Assembly: GCA_964304625.1 (NCBI GenBank) | Contig: OZ199840.1 | Location: forward strand, 8,680,001 to 8,744,000 | Origin: Kudoa neothunni | Lineage: Eukaryota; Cnidaria | Length of the DNA: 64,000 bases | Direction: 5' to 3' | Shown: one piece after another, positions 1-11,919 of the stretch | Numbering within the stretch: the stretch's first letter is position 1 | Layout of the letters: every line of letters starts with the position of its first letter | Made by a program: the position numbers and the translations under genes | The notes under the pieces: model-generated | The model's input: the letters and a program-made list of their open reading frames with translations, nothing else | Databases searched by the model: none | What the model was told of the DNA's origin: nothing

Positions 1-330
1 TTCAGAATAATTTCTATTATGGAGTCAGACATAAAAAGTTGAAGACAATCAGAAATGCTGTTCACATTTTTTGTATCACCTCAAGGTTCCGAATTAATTG
101 TGAACTCTAGTTCGTGTTCTTATATGATTTGTAATATCCCACATAATTCCTGATTTCGACGTTGAATGATTGTTATCCGTTTGACGTTCATCATCATTTT
201 GCGAATCAGAACATGGATCTGAACCTTCCACAATATTTTAATATGAGGCATCTGAAGTTCACCTTCAAATTCAAGGTCGATATCGGAGCTTTGATCAGTC
301 TCTACATTATCATCAAGTAGCTGATTCATA
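1..330 (-). pseudogene. piggyBac transposase N-terminal fragment, decayed, runs off the left edge
   Basis: Read on the minus strand, an acidic stretch (LDDNVETDQSSDIDLEFEGE) starts at 329. In another frame follows a segment with SKSGIMWDITNH and RTRVHN, and then SDCLQLFMSDSIIEIIL at the window edge. This order, an acidic head, then G-x-W with R-x-R-x-HN, then a helix of the F/L-Q-L-F-x-x-D-x-I-I-E-I-I type, is the start of the piggyBac transposase domain. At least one frameshift and one stop lie between the pieces, so it is a dead copy. The catalytic part would lie outside the window. It is not contiguous with the piggyBac C-terminal relic near 37.3-38.0 kb. Confidence 0.6.
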
Positions 331-1466
331 TCTTTGTTATACTACATGACTTAATACAAATTTAATTTCAAATTATCCACGTAATGTTACTTATCTGTTC
401 CTAATGTTTATTTCTCGCGGTAGTCTGACTCCAACTGATCCCTTATGTTTTTCGACATCACTCGATAAGTGAGTGATAAAATCACAATGTTTCCTCCCGT
501 ACTTGGTTTAATAATTTTTCAATGTTTTTGATTAATTTTAGTACATAAATTATAATAATCAAATTATTATGTCTACTTTTAACCAAGGTTTACTGATGTG
601 TGGTGATTTAAAACCATTATATCTCATATCATCTTGATAATTCTTAAATTATAACGTAAACTAAAATTACGCATTAAATTCCATTAGATTATAAAAACTA
701 TGAGATCTGTATAATCTTTTTTTAAATGGAAAAATCAAAAAATACCAAAAATGGGGTCACAAATTACCCTGGTTGGGTTAATTGGCACTTTCTTTGATGG
801 TCCCAGGGGGAGAGCGTATTATCCGTTGCTTACTGTACCCATGATTAGCCAAAAGGAAACCTTAAGTCTATAAAATAGAATAACCCATATTGGGCATAAA
901 GTATTAACCATATTTACTAGTGCGACTCAAGAAACTCTTTGTCTAGTCCTTATCTCGTCCCATTGCAACAATACTAAAACGATATACCCACTAGTAACAT
1001 TAAATTATAATTAACTAGAACGGAACAATTTTTTAAGAAAAAGATTTAATTTTGTTTCTAAAACATTAATATTTTGAATATATTTTTTATAAAGGAAAAT
1101 TTTCCTCCGAACTGCCCCCTTCCTAGCATAGTCGGACACACACCCGACTCAATTTACACTCTATTTTTAAATATTTGATAAATATGTAAATTCATCTAAA
1201 TTTTAGATACGATTTGAATAATTTACGTTTTGTTGTTTACTGAGGATGTTAGGTTAAATCGAAGTTATTTTCATTAAATAGATATATATTGTCCTTCATC
1301 ATACTTAGCGTTAAAAAATCGATTACATAATAATATTATCAAAGTATATAGTCGACATGTTTAGCTAATTGAAAATTTCTTTAATCTTATTCATATATTA
1401 ATAACTCGTCTTATCTTTATATACGATATTTATTATAGTCACTGACTTACTTGCTATATATTTTAT
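331..1466. other. AT-rich intergenic stretch, no gene seen
   Basis: No open frame with recognisable motifs and no clear repeat structure. It contains the promoter-side flank of the Kunitz gene that starts at 1467. Confidence 0.5.
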
Positions 1467-2937
1467 ATGAAAAAAATGAATCCTCTAATTTATAAAATAA
1501 TTTTTATTCTATCATTTTCTAAATGCTGGTCGGGTAATTACCACATTTTTTTCTCAACTCTATCACACTTACTAGACCCCATATTACCATCTTATGAAAG
1601 AGATGAAGGAGATTGGCCCATCGGTGCTGATAAAAGTATGAATAATGTCATTGACCGTTGGTTCATTGATATCAATGATGCCAAATGTAAGCCTCTAGAA
1701 TACCGGGGTATCAAAGGGAATTATAACAATTTTGCATCAAAGGGGCTTTGTGAAATGCATGGTACGTTGTTAATTTTAAGTTGGATTATTAATATTAATA
1801 TTCGTTAAAGGTAAGTTAACTGTACGGGAAAAATTAAAAGGATGTAAAAAACCAATGCATCCAGGACACTGTGTAAAAAATACAGGAACAACCCCGAAGT
1901 ACTACTTTGATCAGACTACTGCTAGATGTAAACAATTCCTCTATAATGGATGTGGAGGAAGTTTTAATAGATATGAAAGTGAAGAGGAATGTTATTTATA
2001 TTGTTTAAGTAAATTATACTGGCTCAAATTTTAAAATTTAGTGTATACTTTACCTTAGATAAACAGAACGGAGGACTCACCAACGCTGACGATAAAAATA
2101 TAGAATCTCTTAGTAAAAACGAAAACTATTTAGTACCGAATTCTTTAGATTGTGATCTAAAGCCAGACGTTAAAGATAAAGACCCAGACACTGCAATTAT
2201 TGCTGATACCAATAACAACAAGTGTGCGTTTGCTGCAGTCTCAATTGATTCGAATACAAGAGGAATATTCAGGACATTTTCTGAATGCGTCAAAAAATGT
2301 TATCGTATACACATTATTTTGTTTTAGTTTCTTAATATTTTATAGCACATAAACATGACACCAACGCTGCTGATATAGACGCTAAAAAAATGAGAATTCC
2401 TGCATGTGATACCGATCCTTATCAGCATGCCTTCACCGATGAAAAGCAAGTGATTTTCAGATACTATCATGATGCCAACAAAAAATTATGCAAACGCATG
2501 GAAACTGGCCAGCCAACGGGCAGTGAACTGGACTTTAATAGAGACAACAATAGCTTTCCGACGATGGAAATGTGTCATAGCTATTGTGGTGCAGGTACAA
2601 AGTTGTTTAAATTAAGAGTAAAACCGATGACTTTTTACATTAGGTTACAATTTAATATTTAATTTTATTAACAATAAATTTAGACAACTACAAGAAAGAA
2701 ATAAAGATTGAAGAAACCTGTAAACAACAAAAGGAAGGTGTTGCTACTGATAGTAGTAAATTTCACGCAATAAGATATTATTATAAATCAGCTGATAATA
2801 AATGCCAAGCATTCAAATACAAAGGATACGATGGTAACTCAAACAATTTTAAAGATGGGGAACAATGCAAAAAAATATGTGGAGGTCATTATAACGAAGG
2901 GAAAGAGGTTACGATAGACAAAAATGTGGAGAATTAA
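1467..2937 (+). CDS. Secreted multi-Kunitz-domain protein, six exons
   Basis: Exons 1467-1533, 1576-1761, 1811-2008, 2059-2304, 2346-2594 and 2684-2937 join into exactly 400 codons (399 residues plus stop). All five introns are phase 1 with GT-AG ends, 42, 49, 50, 41 and 89 nt. Exon 1 codes a signal peptide (MKKMNPLIYKIIFILSF...). Each later exon carries one Kunitz/BPTI-type domain. The domain in exon 3 is canonical with six cysteines, including FLYNGCGGSFNRYESEEEC. The exon 4, 5 and 6 domains keep the cysteines equivalent to C5, C30, C51 and C55 of BPTI but lack the C14-C38 pair. The exon 2 domain keeps only the C30-C51 pair. Kunitz domains usually inhibit serine proteases through the loop held by C14-C38, so only the exon 3 domain is a likely inhibitor; its P1 position, just after the second cysteine, appears to be valine. 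It is probably secreted. The target is unknown. Confidence 0.9.
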
Positions 2938-3689
2938 GTAGAAGCTAAGAAGAAATCTATGTTTAGTGCAATGAACGTATTTAAAGGTTAAAATGTAGAA
3001 CAGTAGCCTTAATCCAAATCAGCGACCACGATAAAAATCGAACCTGTTGATTATTTTAATATTTGTATTTATCATTGTTTCACCACCAGTAGATTATTTT
3101 CGGCACTGTAATTGTTATCAATAATAGTTTTTATAATCTATCATATAAATCACTGCTAGTCCCTCGTAATTATTTCCACAGGCCATATCATTTAATCGAT
3201 TAAGTAAAGCATACTTTATTTATCCTAAAATTTGAGTGTGACCACTATGGTTTTTTGTCGATTGTCATATTTCATTATCATCAGCGATTGCCTATTATTA
3301 ATGCTATGTCTACAGGAATAATAAGTTCATATTTTCTGCAAGCATTAGATGTCAAATTGTATCAAATGCATAACGTTAATATCAAAAATAATTTATTGTA
3401 ATTAATCCACACATCCCTACCATTAAATGCCCAACATATTTCATGCTAATTTGTTATAAAAAATTCAGGATTTATCTACAAACTAATTATAATGTTTAAT
3501 AGGAAAATATGTTCATTATTCCGCATTTTTACTCATAGAATCATAATTATTTTCTGCTGCTAGGATATATTATTTCACATCATATAATTACTCACATTGA
3601 GGTTAAAAATATCCATAGTTGTGATGATGGGTTGCCCGATAAACACCACGAGAAAACCATTCAGGATAACTTTCAAATCTTTGTAATTA
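2938..3689. other. Intergenic, no gene seen
   Basis: AT-rich sequence between the Kunitz gene stop and the left end of a pogo-like element. No supported feature. The 3' UTR of the Kunitz gene must lie at its start. Confidence 0.45.
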
Positions 3690-4626
3690 CAGCCGTGCCT
3701 CGATGTTGCGTTACTCGGTATCGCGTAGTTGTCCAATATCTCTTGAATTTTCTAACCACTTATAAATTTGATTACTTCAAAGTAATAATTACATTATTAT
3801 CTCGTAAAATATATGTGAGATTATTTAAGAATAAAAAAATTAATACGAAATTATTTATCATTGCGTGGTAATTTTTTACTTCGTAGCAATTATAGGGTCA
3901 GTTAAATCCCCTTTGAATCGATATTGCGCAATAAATTTGACCTTTTAAAATATAAAGAGGGATGTTGACTGAAAACTTAAGACTGTCAGTTATAAATCGA
4001 TTAAATCGATGAAAGGTCCAAAAATGTATCGGGTCGAAATTTAGTTTTAGAAAAGAATAATTAAATGTTTTGATAATAAATATATTTTAAATATGAAGAG
4101 CATTCAACTCTCGATAGAATCCTATCGATGGAGGCGAATGCGTTAAAGCGGCGGAATTTCGAGCAAACGAAAACGTAAATTAAAAAGAGACCTCATTAGT
4201 GGTCTAATTTAACAACGGGTCATACGCCAACAACATTGCTGATGTGTTAAAAGGAAAAATTACTTATCGAAATGTCTACATCAAAAATTTGGGGTGCCCT
4301 GCGTACTTTTAAGAAAAGTTTTATCAGCGAAAATCCAGAAGATCTATGTAGTTTACATCCCATTTTGGATTGAAAATCAACTACTCTAAAAGAAGGAAAA
4401 AAGCGACTAAAAACGGTGGAATATTTCTACAAGGGTTAAATATGAAATCGAAATAACTTATTCGCATTATATATATAAAAAGATTTATGTTTATGAGCGA
4501 GTCAATAAATCGTCTTCGACATTTTTTGAGTGATGCAAACACACGCAACCCAATATTACTAACTAATTCTGTATTGCGTAGTAAGTTGGCAATACCAATT
4601 TATTACGTAATACGGAGGCACGACTG
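3690..4626 (+). mobile_element. Decayed pogo/Tigger-like DNA transposon
   Basis: The left end starts with CAGCCGTGCCTCGATGTTGC and the right end, reverse complemented, with CAGTCGTGCCTCCGTATTAC. Both ends are flanked by TA, the target duplication of the Tc1/mariner/pogo superfamily. Around 4218-4310 a plus-strand frame reads NNIADVLKGKITYRNVY... then NLGCPAYF, resembling the psq-type helix-turn-helix of pogo transposases (A-x-x-x-V-x-x-G pattern, later G-x-P). No DDE domain remains. The 937 bp length and broken frame indicate an internally deleted, dead copy. Confidence 0.55.
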
Positions 4627-4755
4627 TATATTATATACTTAATTAAACGGAACTGTTGACAAAATTTCAAAATAAAAACACCTAATTCAGCATATATAAC
4701 ACAGCAACACAAACTCAATTTTTATATAGGAACAATAATTCTAGATTAAACTGAT

Positions 4756-6191
4756 TCAACTAAAAGTCTCAGGATCACTAGCAAGAATAGATTTTCCGAT
4801 AAATATTGCCATATTTTTATCCAACCACTCATTCAAATCTTTATAAATCAACGAATATCGATACAAAACCTTGGAAGGCACACTATCGGCTGATAGTTTT
4901 AACAGTTCTTGGAGTTTATATAGTAATCTAAGGAGATAAGTCGTGCCGAATATTCCACTGGGAAGAAAACTTTCACCATATTTCTCTTTCAGTATATCGT
5001 ACAGTGGCACTTCCTCTTCATATAGCAAATATTGAAACAAATATTGGTTGAAGTACGAAACAAATGTTTCCAACCCATCACGAACAGTTTTGTAGGTTTC
5101 AATATCAATATATCTTTTAATAGGGAAATTAGAGCGTGAATTAGTTTTGCTTGATTCCTTTTTTGAAGAATGTTTAGACTTGGGCGTAGCAGACGGGGTT
5201 AAAGTATGAATTTTAATGTCTTCTTGTTCATAATTCTCCGACAAATTGAATCCCGTAAAATCTAAAAGTAATATAAATTACTAACTTAAATTATCTCACA
5301 AAAGATACTTTTGATTTTTCTTGATGGTCGTTTCCTACTGGATTTTAATGATAAAATTGATGGATGGTGGTGGTGTATTGACGCCATTCTCATTAGAGTT
5401 TTGGTGGTAGGACCGAAAATTGGAGCATTACTGTTATTTTTCTGATTGGATTTTGTGTTGATTGCCATCTCATCAGTGTCATCGTGTATCAACGAGAGGT
5501 CGTTAGTAGATGATAACGCACCCGGGAGAGGTTCAAGTTCAGTCATCTTGTTCCTCATACTCGGCTCAACAAGCAAACCTATTTCATCTAGATATCGTAG
5601 AAGTATATTGTGAACAGTTGTGGCATTATTGGATGCGAATTCATTGGTCACTTCATCCACAGTTGTCAAATTGATCAACGTTGTGGTGACGTAGGTTTTA
5701 TCTTGTTGTAGTGCTCGATGTAATGAACGATCAAGTACAAAACTATGAATGCATCACTGAATTAGATCCGATCAACAAAAGACCAATCCTACTTTTCTAT
5801 TGGATCAAAATGAGTCAGTTTCTGTTGATCTACATTGGAAGTGATTAAGGAACTGGTTACACCGGGAACCGAAGATTTTGAAGATTTGTGTGACTTTCTA
5901 CAGCAGAAAAAACTATAAAACCGAGTGTCCCGTTGGGGTCAATTACTTGGCACGATTGTCCACCGCGGATGACGTTGTCAACATAGTAGTATTTTCGGGA
6001 TTAAATTTAACAAGACGAGACAACGGCACCCACTCGTCCCATTTTTTACTCCAACCTCGATAATGAATAAAATACAACGAATGACCATTTTCGCTTGGAG
6101 CTATGTTCAAACATTTCGCCGGATACAACTTATCAAAATGATAACACAACACGGTGTCATTAATTTCACAAATTTGTTCTTCGTTTGTCAT
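4756..6191 (-). CDS. MRG15/MORF4L-like chromatin protein (chromobarrel plus MRG domain)
   Basis: Exons on the minus strand: 6191-5947, 5897-5793, 5742-5309 and 5261-4756. They sum to 1290 nt and close in frame (429 residues). Introns are 49, 50 and 47 nt with GT-AG ends. Exon 1 is a chromobarrel domain: VLCYHFDKLYPAKCL near residues 14-28 and YFIHYRGWSKKWDEWVPLSR at about 41-60, the family's HY-x-GW-x-x-x-WDEWV signature. The C-terminal half of an MRG domain (residues about 318-415) contains VRDGLETFVSYFNQYL, LLYEEE and GTTYLLRLLYKL. The first MRG helices seem to lie at about 118-175. A serine/asparagine/histidine-rich insertion of roughly 140 residues separates the halves. MRG proteins are subunits of NuA4 acetyltransferase and Sin3-type deacetylase complexes that read methylated H3K36, so a nuclear role is expected. 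MSL3-like is an alternative, but MSL3 carries its insertion at a later point in the domain. Confidence 0.88.
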
Positions 6192-8820
6192 CTGTTACAA
6201 ACCTCCAGTTCAATCCTAATATATCTGTTTACCCTGATGTCAAGGTTGTATGTAATTGAGAGAGATTTAGAAAGAAAAAGGCCCTAGACGCTTAAGTGTC
6301 ACTTTCGGTGACGACCGACTCACATCGTTAAAAACAATTTAAAACATGCAATGGTTTATTTACATAACAAAAGATTACATTGGAACATTAACACTAGATT
6401 TATGAGAAACTAACTTGTTTATAAAATACAATTTTAAACATAATAAGCGAGTATTTTCAAAAATTTTAGTTCATTCATTTATTTGATTATAATTTTGATG
6501 GGAAATTTCGGTGTGAACCTCCGAAGGATACAATAGAAGCTTCACAGTGTGTGAAATACCGTCGAAAATCGGCTTAATACTTTTCCGCTAAATTTGATTA
6601 CTTTAATGGTGGGAAAATTGCGATTGGATTTAAATTATTATATATCATTGGTCGTGATCATTGTTAGGATAAATATTACTTTTGCGATATCAAAAAAATT
6701 TAAAATATTAAGAAAATCAGACTTATCGTATGTATAAATTTCCTATTTAATTCTTAATTGTGCCCGATAATTGTCGTTCTGTGTCGGGTTTTAGTTTGGA
6801 ACTTTTTCTGTTAACTTTTTCAGTTGCTAAAATATTCCCTGAAATTTTTAATTTAATAATTGTATTAAATTTAATCAGTAGCTAGGCTAGAATCTATACA
6901 ATTAATATGTATGGATGGCAACAACAAAATTCCTGTTTTATTCGGAATATTTCTATTAATAATTAAAAAATTATAATTATTTTTAACATGGATTTTTCAA
7001 ATTAGATTATTCTGAAATCCACCCAATATTAGACTCAAATAGTTTTCAAACCTTAGATATACCATCATTTTTATCCGCGGGAATTTCAAACCAAACGTTT
7101 CGTACGGTATTATTGCGGTAAACGGGGTATAAAAAATAGTGTTGAGGTTTAAATTGTTCATTAATGAATTTTTATACATTTTTATCAAAATGTTAGTTTT
7201 CATTGAGGATCACATTCTTTATAAAAAAAATAACTTTCAACCATAGATTTTGAAGATATGCGAATTTTCCATTGACATATTGGAACGATTTTTTTGATTT
7301 AAAATGCATTTTCAAAATAACTTTATTAGTGGAATGCAATCGGATTAATTGAAGACTTAAATAAACTCATGAAATAAATGGATAATTAAATAGCAGGAGT
7401 TTAATATATCAAGGATAAATTCAAATTATTTGGAGATTTTATTTAATTAATTTTTCAAAACCATTTTTTCTCTAACCATTAAATTATAACGTTTGAATAA
7501 TAGTTGTTATATTTATTGTGTATTAAATGATTGTCTAAAAGAACCGGTAACATATGAGATAGTTATAACGTTAAAAATCGCTATAATTCTAATATTATGT
7601 TAACAATTAGTTTTAAAAATTTGTGAAAAATACAATTTAATTCTAATGACACTAAAAACAAGAAAAGAAGGAATGATTTTTTAAATATATCGTAAAAATA
7701 TTGTATTTTTGCGATATTTCACTGACTATCAAATAAGATATAATTTGAACTTAATTACTCAAAGATTTTATCAGGGTATAAGAATAAAAACTTGGCCTCT
7801 GACAGCTATTTTTAAATCATAATTGAATCTCTGCGTGCGCGTTGTCCATTTATAATCCCTGTGATTCCTATTCGTAGATGATCTACAAAGTTTCTTTTTT
7901 AGAATATAATTTATTTAATTATTTTTGGCTCTTCGCCGACCCCCATAGGGCCCAATAATAACTAAATACAGTCAAAATTACACATAGCTGGAAATTTAAT
8001 CCGTGCTAGCAGATACTCCCTAAAAGTTACTGTGTACTTTCGAAAATAAAATACTATGCGCTTTTTGAGTCATAAGTATTATTAAATAAACAATAATTTA
8101 AACGTGTGCTTTATAGATTATTTACAAGATCAAATAAACACAATTTAGGACCTATTTTCGACAAAACGCGAGACGAGAACCTCTCTTTTAGCGGTTCGCA
8201 ACCTAAAATTAATTTCGCACTCATATTTATGTTAAAGAGCACGTCATATTTATTGCTGAGGCTCTCAAAAATATATGTAAAAATATATAATATGTAAAAA
8301 TAATTTATTAGTAATAAAACCATTTTCAAAAAATTTTACTATAAATATCATTATATATAATAAATTTTGCTATAAATTATTAAATAACTTTAAAAAAATA
8401 TATAATATTTTTAATCTCTTCCTATTCAAATAAACTACATTCTTGTTCTTATTTTAGGTTTTAAATTTCAAAAACGAAATGAAAAGAATGTTTGTGAGTA
8501 ATTAATATAAATAATTGAAACGATTAATTTTAAACTAAAATCTACATATTAATTAAGTGATAGAGCACAATATAAATTTTAAAATATAGTAAATAGTGAA
8601 TCATGAACGACAATCTAAACCTCAATTCAGAAGCCTCCTTCTTAATAAATTTTCGATCGAACAGCATTCCGAAAAAATTCGTCACTGTTAGCATTAATAC
8701 GAAAATAAGATGGTGAATTTGCTTTTAGATACAGTTCAAAAATTTTTCAGTCAAAACAAAAAGTCTCAAAAAACGGATAAAAATAAAATTGTATAAATAA
8801 ACAATATTAGTAGAATTAAC
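6192..8820. other. Long intergenic stretch, no gene supported
   Basis: Very AT-rich. The open frames here are short and lack composition or motifs of real proteins. It includes the upstream flank of the MRG gene (transcribed leftward from 6191). No transposon ends were recognised. Confidence 0.5.
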
Positions 8821-9670
8821 AGAAACCGTTCGGGGGGAACCACTATCGGGGTTATTAACAAAGGGATAAAACGTCACTTCGGTTGTTTGTTGATTGTTTG
8901 AAAGTTTTTGATTTGGTTGGAATTGGGATAAATATTTGGTTGGATTACGATCTGATTAGGTTTGAGTCATAAAATTAGCTTCACGGTAATTATTAGGAGC
9001 TAAATTGGTGGAAGAGAACGAATTTTGAGGAATATTAACAGGATGGGGAAAATTCGCATTTAATTTGCTGGGAGTTCTTTCATACGATTTGAGATCAATA
9101 GGAGGAACAAAACGAGAAGATTGGAAAGGTTGTTTAATTGGTTGATTTTTTCGTTTGGGCTGAACACGCCTGAAGATGAGGCAACACCAATTTCAGTACT
9201 AAGCACGCCCACATTGACACTGAATGGGCGAGAATTATTGTTTGGTAGTAAACCGCTAGGAAATTGGGTTTGACAAATGGTCTGATTATTGTTGATCCTG
9301 TTTGGAATAATAGTTGAACCAGCTATATTTATACCAGAAGTTTTGAGGTTTAATATGAGGATTTGGTTTATTCTTATCGTCTGATTGTTTGTACGTAGTT
9401 TTGGGTGTATTGATTTGTCTCGGTTCGTTAGCTGTGCTCATTGGAACAGGTGCTACTTTTGGTGGCTCAATTTGTTTGTTACGTGTTTGTAAATTGGGAG
9501 TAATCTCTGTGGTTTTTTCTTTTAGTGAATAAATTCAGTGATTGAGGTACTGACATGTTGGTGGAATTATCTGGAACGGAAGACCGAGACTTTGGTTCGC
9601 TTGATGAAGGTTTAGGACACAAAGGTATTGTTATATCAACCATATTTTGATGTTTTTTCACAGAAAACAT
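8820..9670 (-). pseudogene. Asn/Pro/Gln/Ser-rich coding-like region, frames broken or exons unresolved
   Basis: On the minus strand three stretches in different frames look protein-like. One starts at 9670 (MFSVKKHQNMVDITIP...). Another contains RNKQIEPPKVAPVPMSTANE. Others contain NNNSRPFSVNVGVLSTEIG and RFVPPIDLKSYERTPSKLN. All are rich in N, P, Q and S with few hydrophobic runs, like a disordered RNA-granule or transcription protein. The frame changes do not fall at clear GT-AG introns, so this is either a decaying gene or one whose splice sites I failed to place. It may be the 3' part of the gene that begins near 10849. I do not recognise the protein. Confidence 0.3.
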
Positions 9671-10189
9671 TTCGATTTTTCTTCAGTTTTTTACCAATGA
9701 CGATATTCCCCACATACCTCATTATTGGTTTTGACTCTAAATCTGCAAAAGTTAAAAAGAACTTGTTTTTTGTTCAATTTCATATCTAAAAATACACGAA
9801 TTAATCTCAATCAATAATAACAACACAAATACGTTGAAGACAATGAATCATTCCCACAACTGCTTTATTAGTACATTTGAAGGGTTTGCCATTTGAACTA
9901 TTGGCGGCAGAAATTTTGGCGGTACATTGACTTTTTTTTATTTCCTCCGCTATCGATAAAATCAATTAAATATGCACATGGAGTTACAAATCATGTAAAC
10001 ATACGCATATATGCCATAGTTGTAAGCCGAGTGAATCTCTTCTTTAATGGATTTCATTTGTTTTATTATTTTTTCAATATTTTTCGAACAATAAACTTAG
10101 ATTCTTTTTAAACTTGATATTTCGATAATAATATGAATTAATGGATTGCTGTAATATGTCGTTATAGTTATTTTCAAAATTTTCCTCCG

Positions 10190-10849
10190 CTCTATAATAT
10201 GAAATGGAATAGAATCGAATATTACATATTAAAAATATTTACTTTTCGTCATTGAAAACGCTACGATACAATAACTCCATCGAATTTTCGCCGTAACGGT
10301 AGTTGTTAGCGTCCGATTCTAAAGGAGTTGGTCATAAATCATCAACTACAACTAGGAGCAAATACTTTTTCACAAATTGAAAAAGAACTCGTGGATCTAA
10401 TTTATCATTAGAATACATTAGACGGCATTTTTTAGGAATCGGTTTGATGCTGTTGTTTAGCACTGTTTTAGGGGTGAAACGTTTGGTTTTCTTTCTCTCT
10501 TTTAACCCCAAGTCGCACTGATGCTTGTTGCAATAGCTATCAGTGCATTAATCAATCGAAAAATCGCCAAATCTCAAAATCCATACGGTTGAACACTGTT
10601 TATCTCAACAGCTGCAGAACAGGGATGAGATTTGTTTTTTATTCGAAACAACAAAAGTGCATTGTTTAAACGGAGCATTTTTATCGCATAAAATATGCCT
10701 AAAACAATAAGCGTAGCTCTTGTGACATCGTTGTTGGCATTTTTTTCTCCTCGAATTGGCACAGATGGGTGGGGTTCCTCTGCTTTAGGGGGTGGAGCAG
10801 CTGTGGCAGACTTATCTCCATCTTCCAACTTTGTAGGTTCTATCGACAT
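10190..10849 (-). CDS. Probable multi-exon gene of unknown function (5' part)
   Basis: A GC-richer island on the minus strand starts with an ATG at 10849: MSIEPTKLEDGDKSATAAPP, then an acidic/proline stretch and a hydrophobic patch (ATLIVLGIFYAIKML). A GT-AG intron of 50 nt (10586-10537) joins in frame to a basic segment with CNKHQCDLGLKERKKTKRF. Further on, an exon 10318-10243 reads NNYRYGENSMELLYRSVF and joins through a 51-nt intron (10242-10192) in frame to AEENFENNYNDILQQSINS. I could not find a junction that connects the second and third exons in phase, so the model is incomplete. Intron sizes match the reliable genes here. The opposite strand has a competing short frame at 10695-10880. 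Confidence 0.38.
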
Positions 10850-11697
10850 ACCTTACGAATCGACTGCAATGTTTAATTGACGCTCTGTAGACTAGAAGCA
10901 TTGGGAAAAAACACATTAACCTACATCAACAGAAATCCTTAAATTACTACAAATATTCAAAGTTATTTTTGTTGTAATATATTAATCTTTTCAACTGCAC
11001 ATCAAAAACTAACTGTTGTCAGTGTCCTAGTTAGCTTGATTTGGTGAGCGATAAGCGAAGGATCTCGAAAGCCACTTTGTGGTGTCAAATATAAGCAATC
11101 CTAACCTTGAGGTTCATGGCTCACATTCACCCAATTATAACACTCGATTTAAACTCGAAACCAATTTTTATTGTAAAGGAAATCCAATAACACAAATATC
11201 AACTATTCATTGACTAGTATAGGTGGAATTAAATGAATGCAACGGTGAGTGCTAAGTGCAACTGATGAACTCAGCCGGTGACCAGCTAAGATTAAACGAA
11301 TCATAATGAGAATTAGTATTAAGTCGTTTTAATATTTGGATATGCCGATATCACTTTTTACAACTGTTCTGCGAAATCCGATCACTATATAACACTGCTT
11401 AAAATTCTAATCATCTAATTATACAATCAAATTTGAGTTCTCAATAGTTAGATACATCCATAAATAATACCCGACAATTAATCCGAAGCTTTATAATCAA
11501 CCGACAAGTGGTACAATTGAATTGAGAGACGTGCGCATGTTTTAACGCATACTTTTTTGCTCTTCTGAATTTATTTTCTTAATGAGAATATTTTATTTAT
11601 TTTTGTCATATGAATTTTCATTTTAAGTAGTAGAGTAGAAATATATTTTATTTGAAATTATATAGCGTTGTTTTTTTTATTTTTTAACCAGCAGAGA
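10850..11697. other. Intergenic, no gene seen
   Basis: No motif-bearing frame. Ordinary AT-rich sequence upstream of the probable gene that starts at 10849. Confidence 0.4.
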
Positions 11698-11703
11698 CCA
11701 TTG

Positions 11704-11919
11704 GCACGGTAAAAATTTAATCCTGAACGACATGTCCGCTTGCGCAATGAGAATTTTTAATATTAGCAACTCTAACTTACAAGCTGGTTACAGATTGAAT
11801 TTTTTGGAATCTGCTATACTTAATTCTTTTCGGCACATTGTTTCCGCTCTTGAGGGGCAAAATGGATTAAATATAGTCAAAACTAGTGTCACCTGAATAT
11901 TATTTTACCGTGCTAATAG
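11704..11919. mobile_element. Possible MITE with GCACGGTAAAA inverted ends
   Basis: GGCACGGTAAAAATTTAAT at the left is matched, reverse complemented, by AGCACGGTAAAATAATAT at the right, giving a compact non-coding unit of about 215 bp. No convincing target-site duplication could be read, so the superfamily is not assigned. Confidence 0.3.

Noticed and set aside
3632-3871. 79-residue plus-strand open frame
   Set aside because: Overlaps the left end of the pogo-like element and shows no recognisable domain.
5878-6287. Plus-strand frames across the MRG gene
   Set aside because: Antisense shadows of the chromobarrel exon.
10695-10880. Plus-strand frame starting with a signal-peptide-like run (MPKTISVALVTSLLAFFSP)
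   Set aside because: The minus strand there has in-phase introns of the local size and a more protein-like composition; the plus frame has no splice or homology support.
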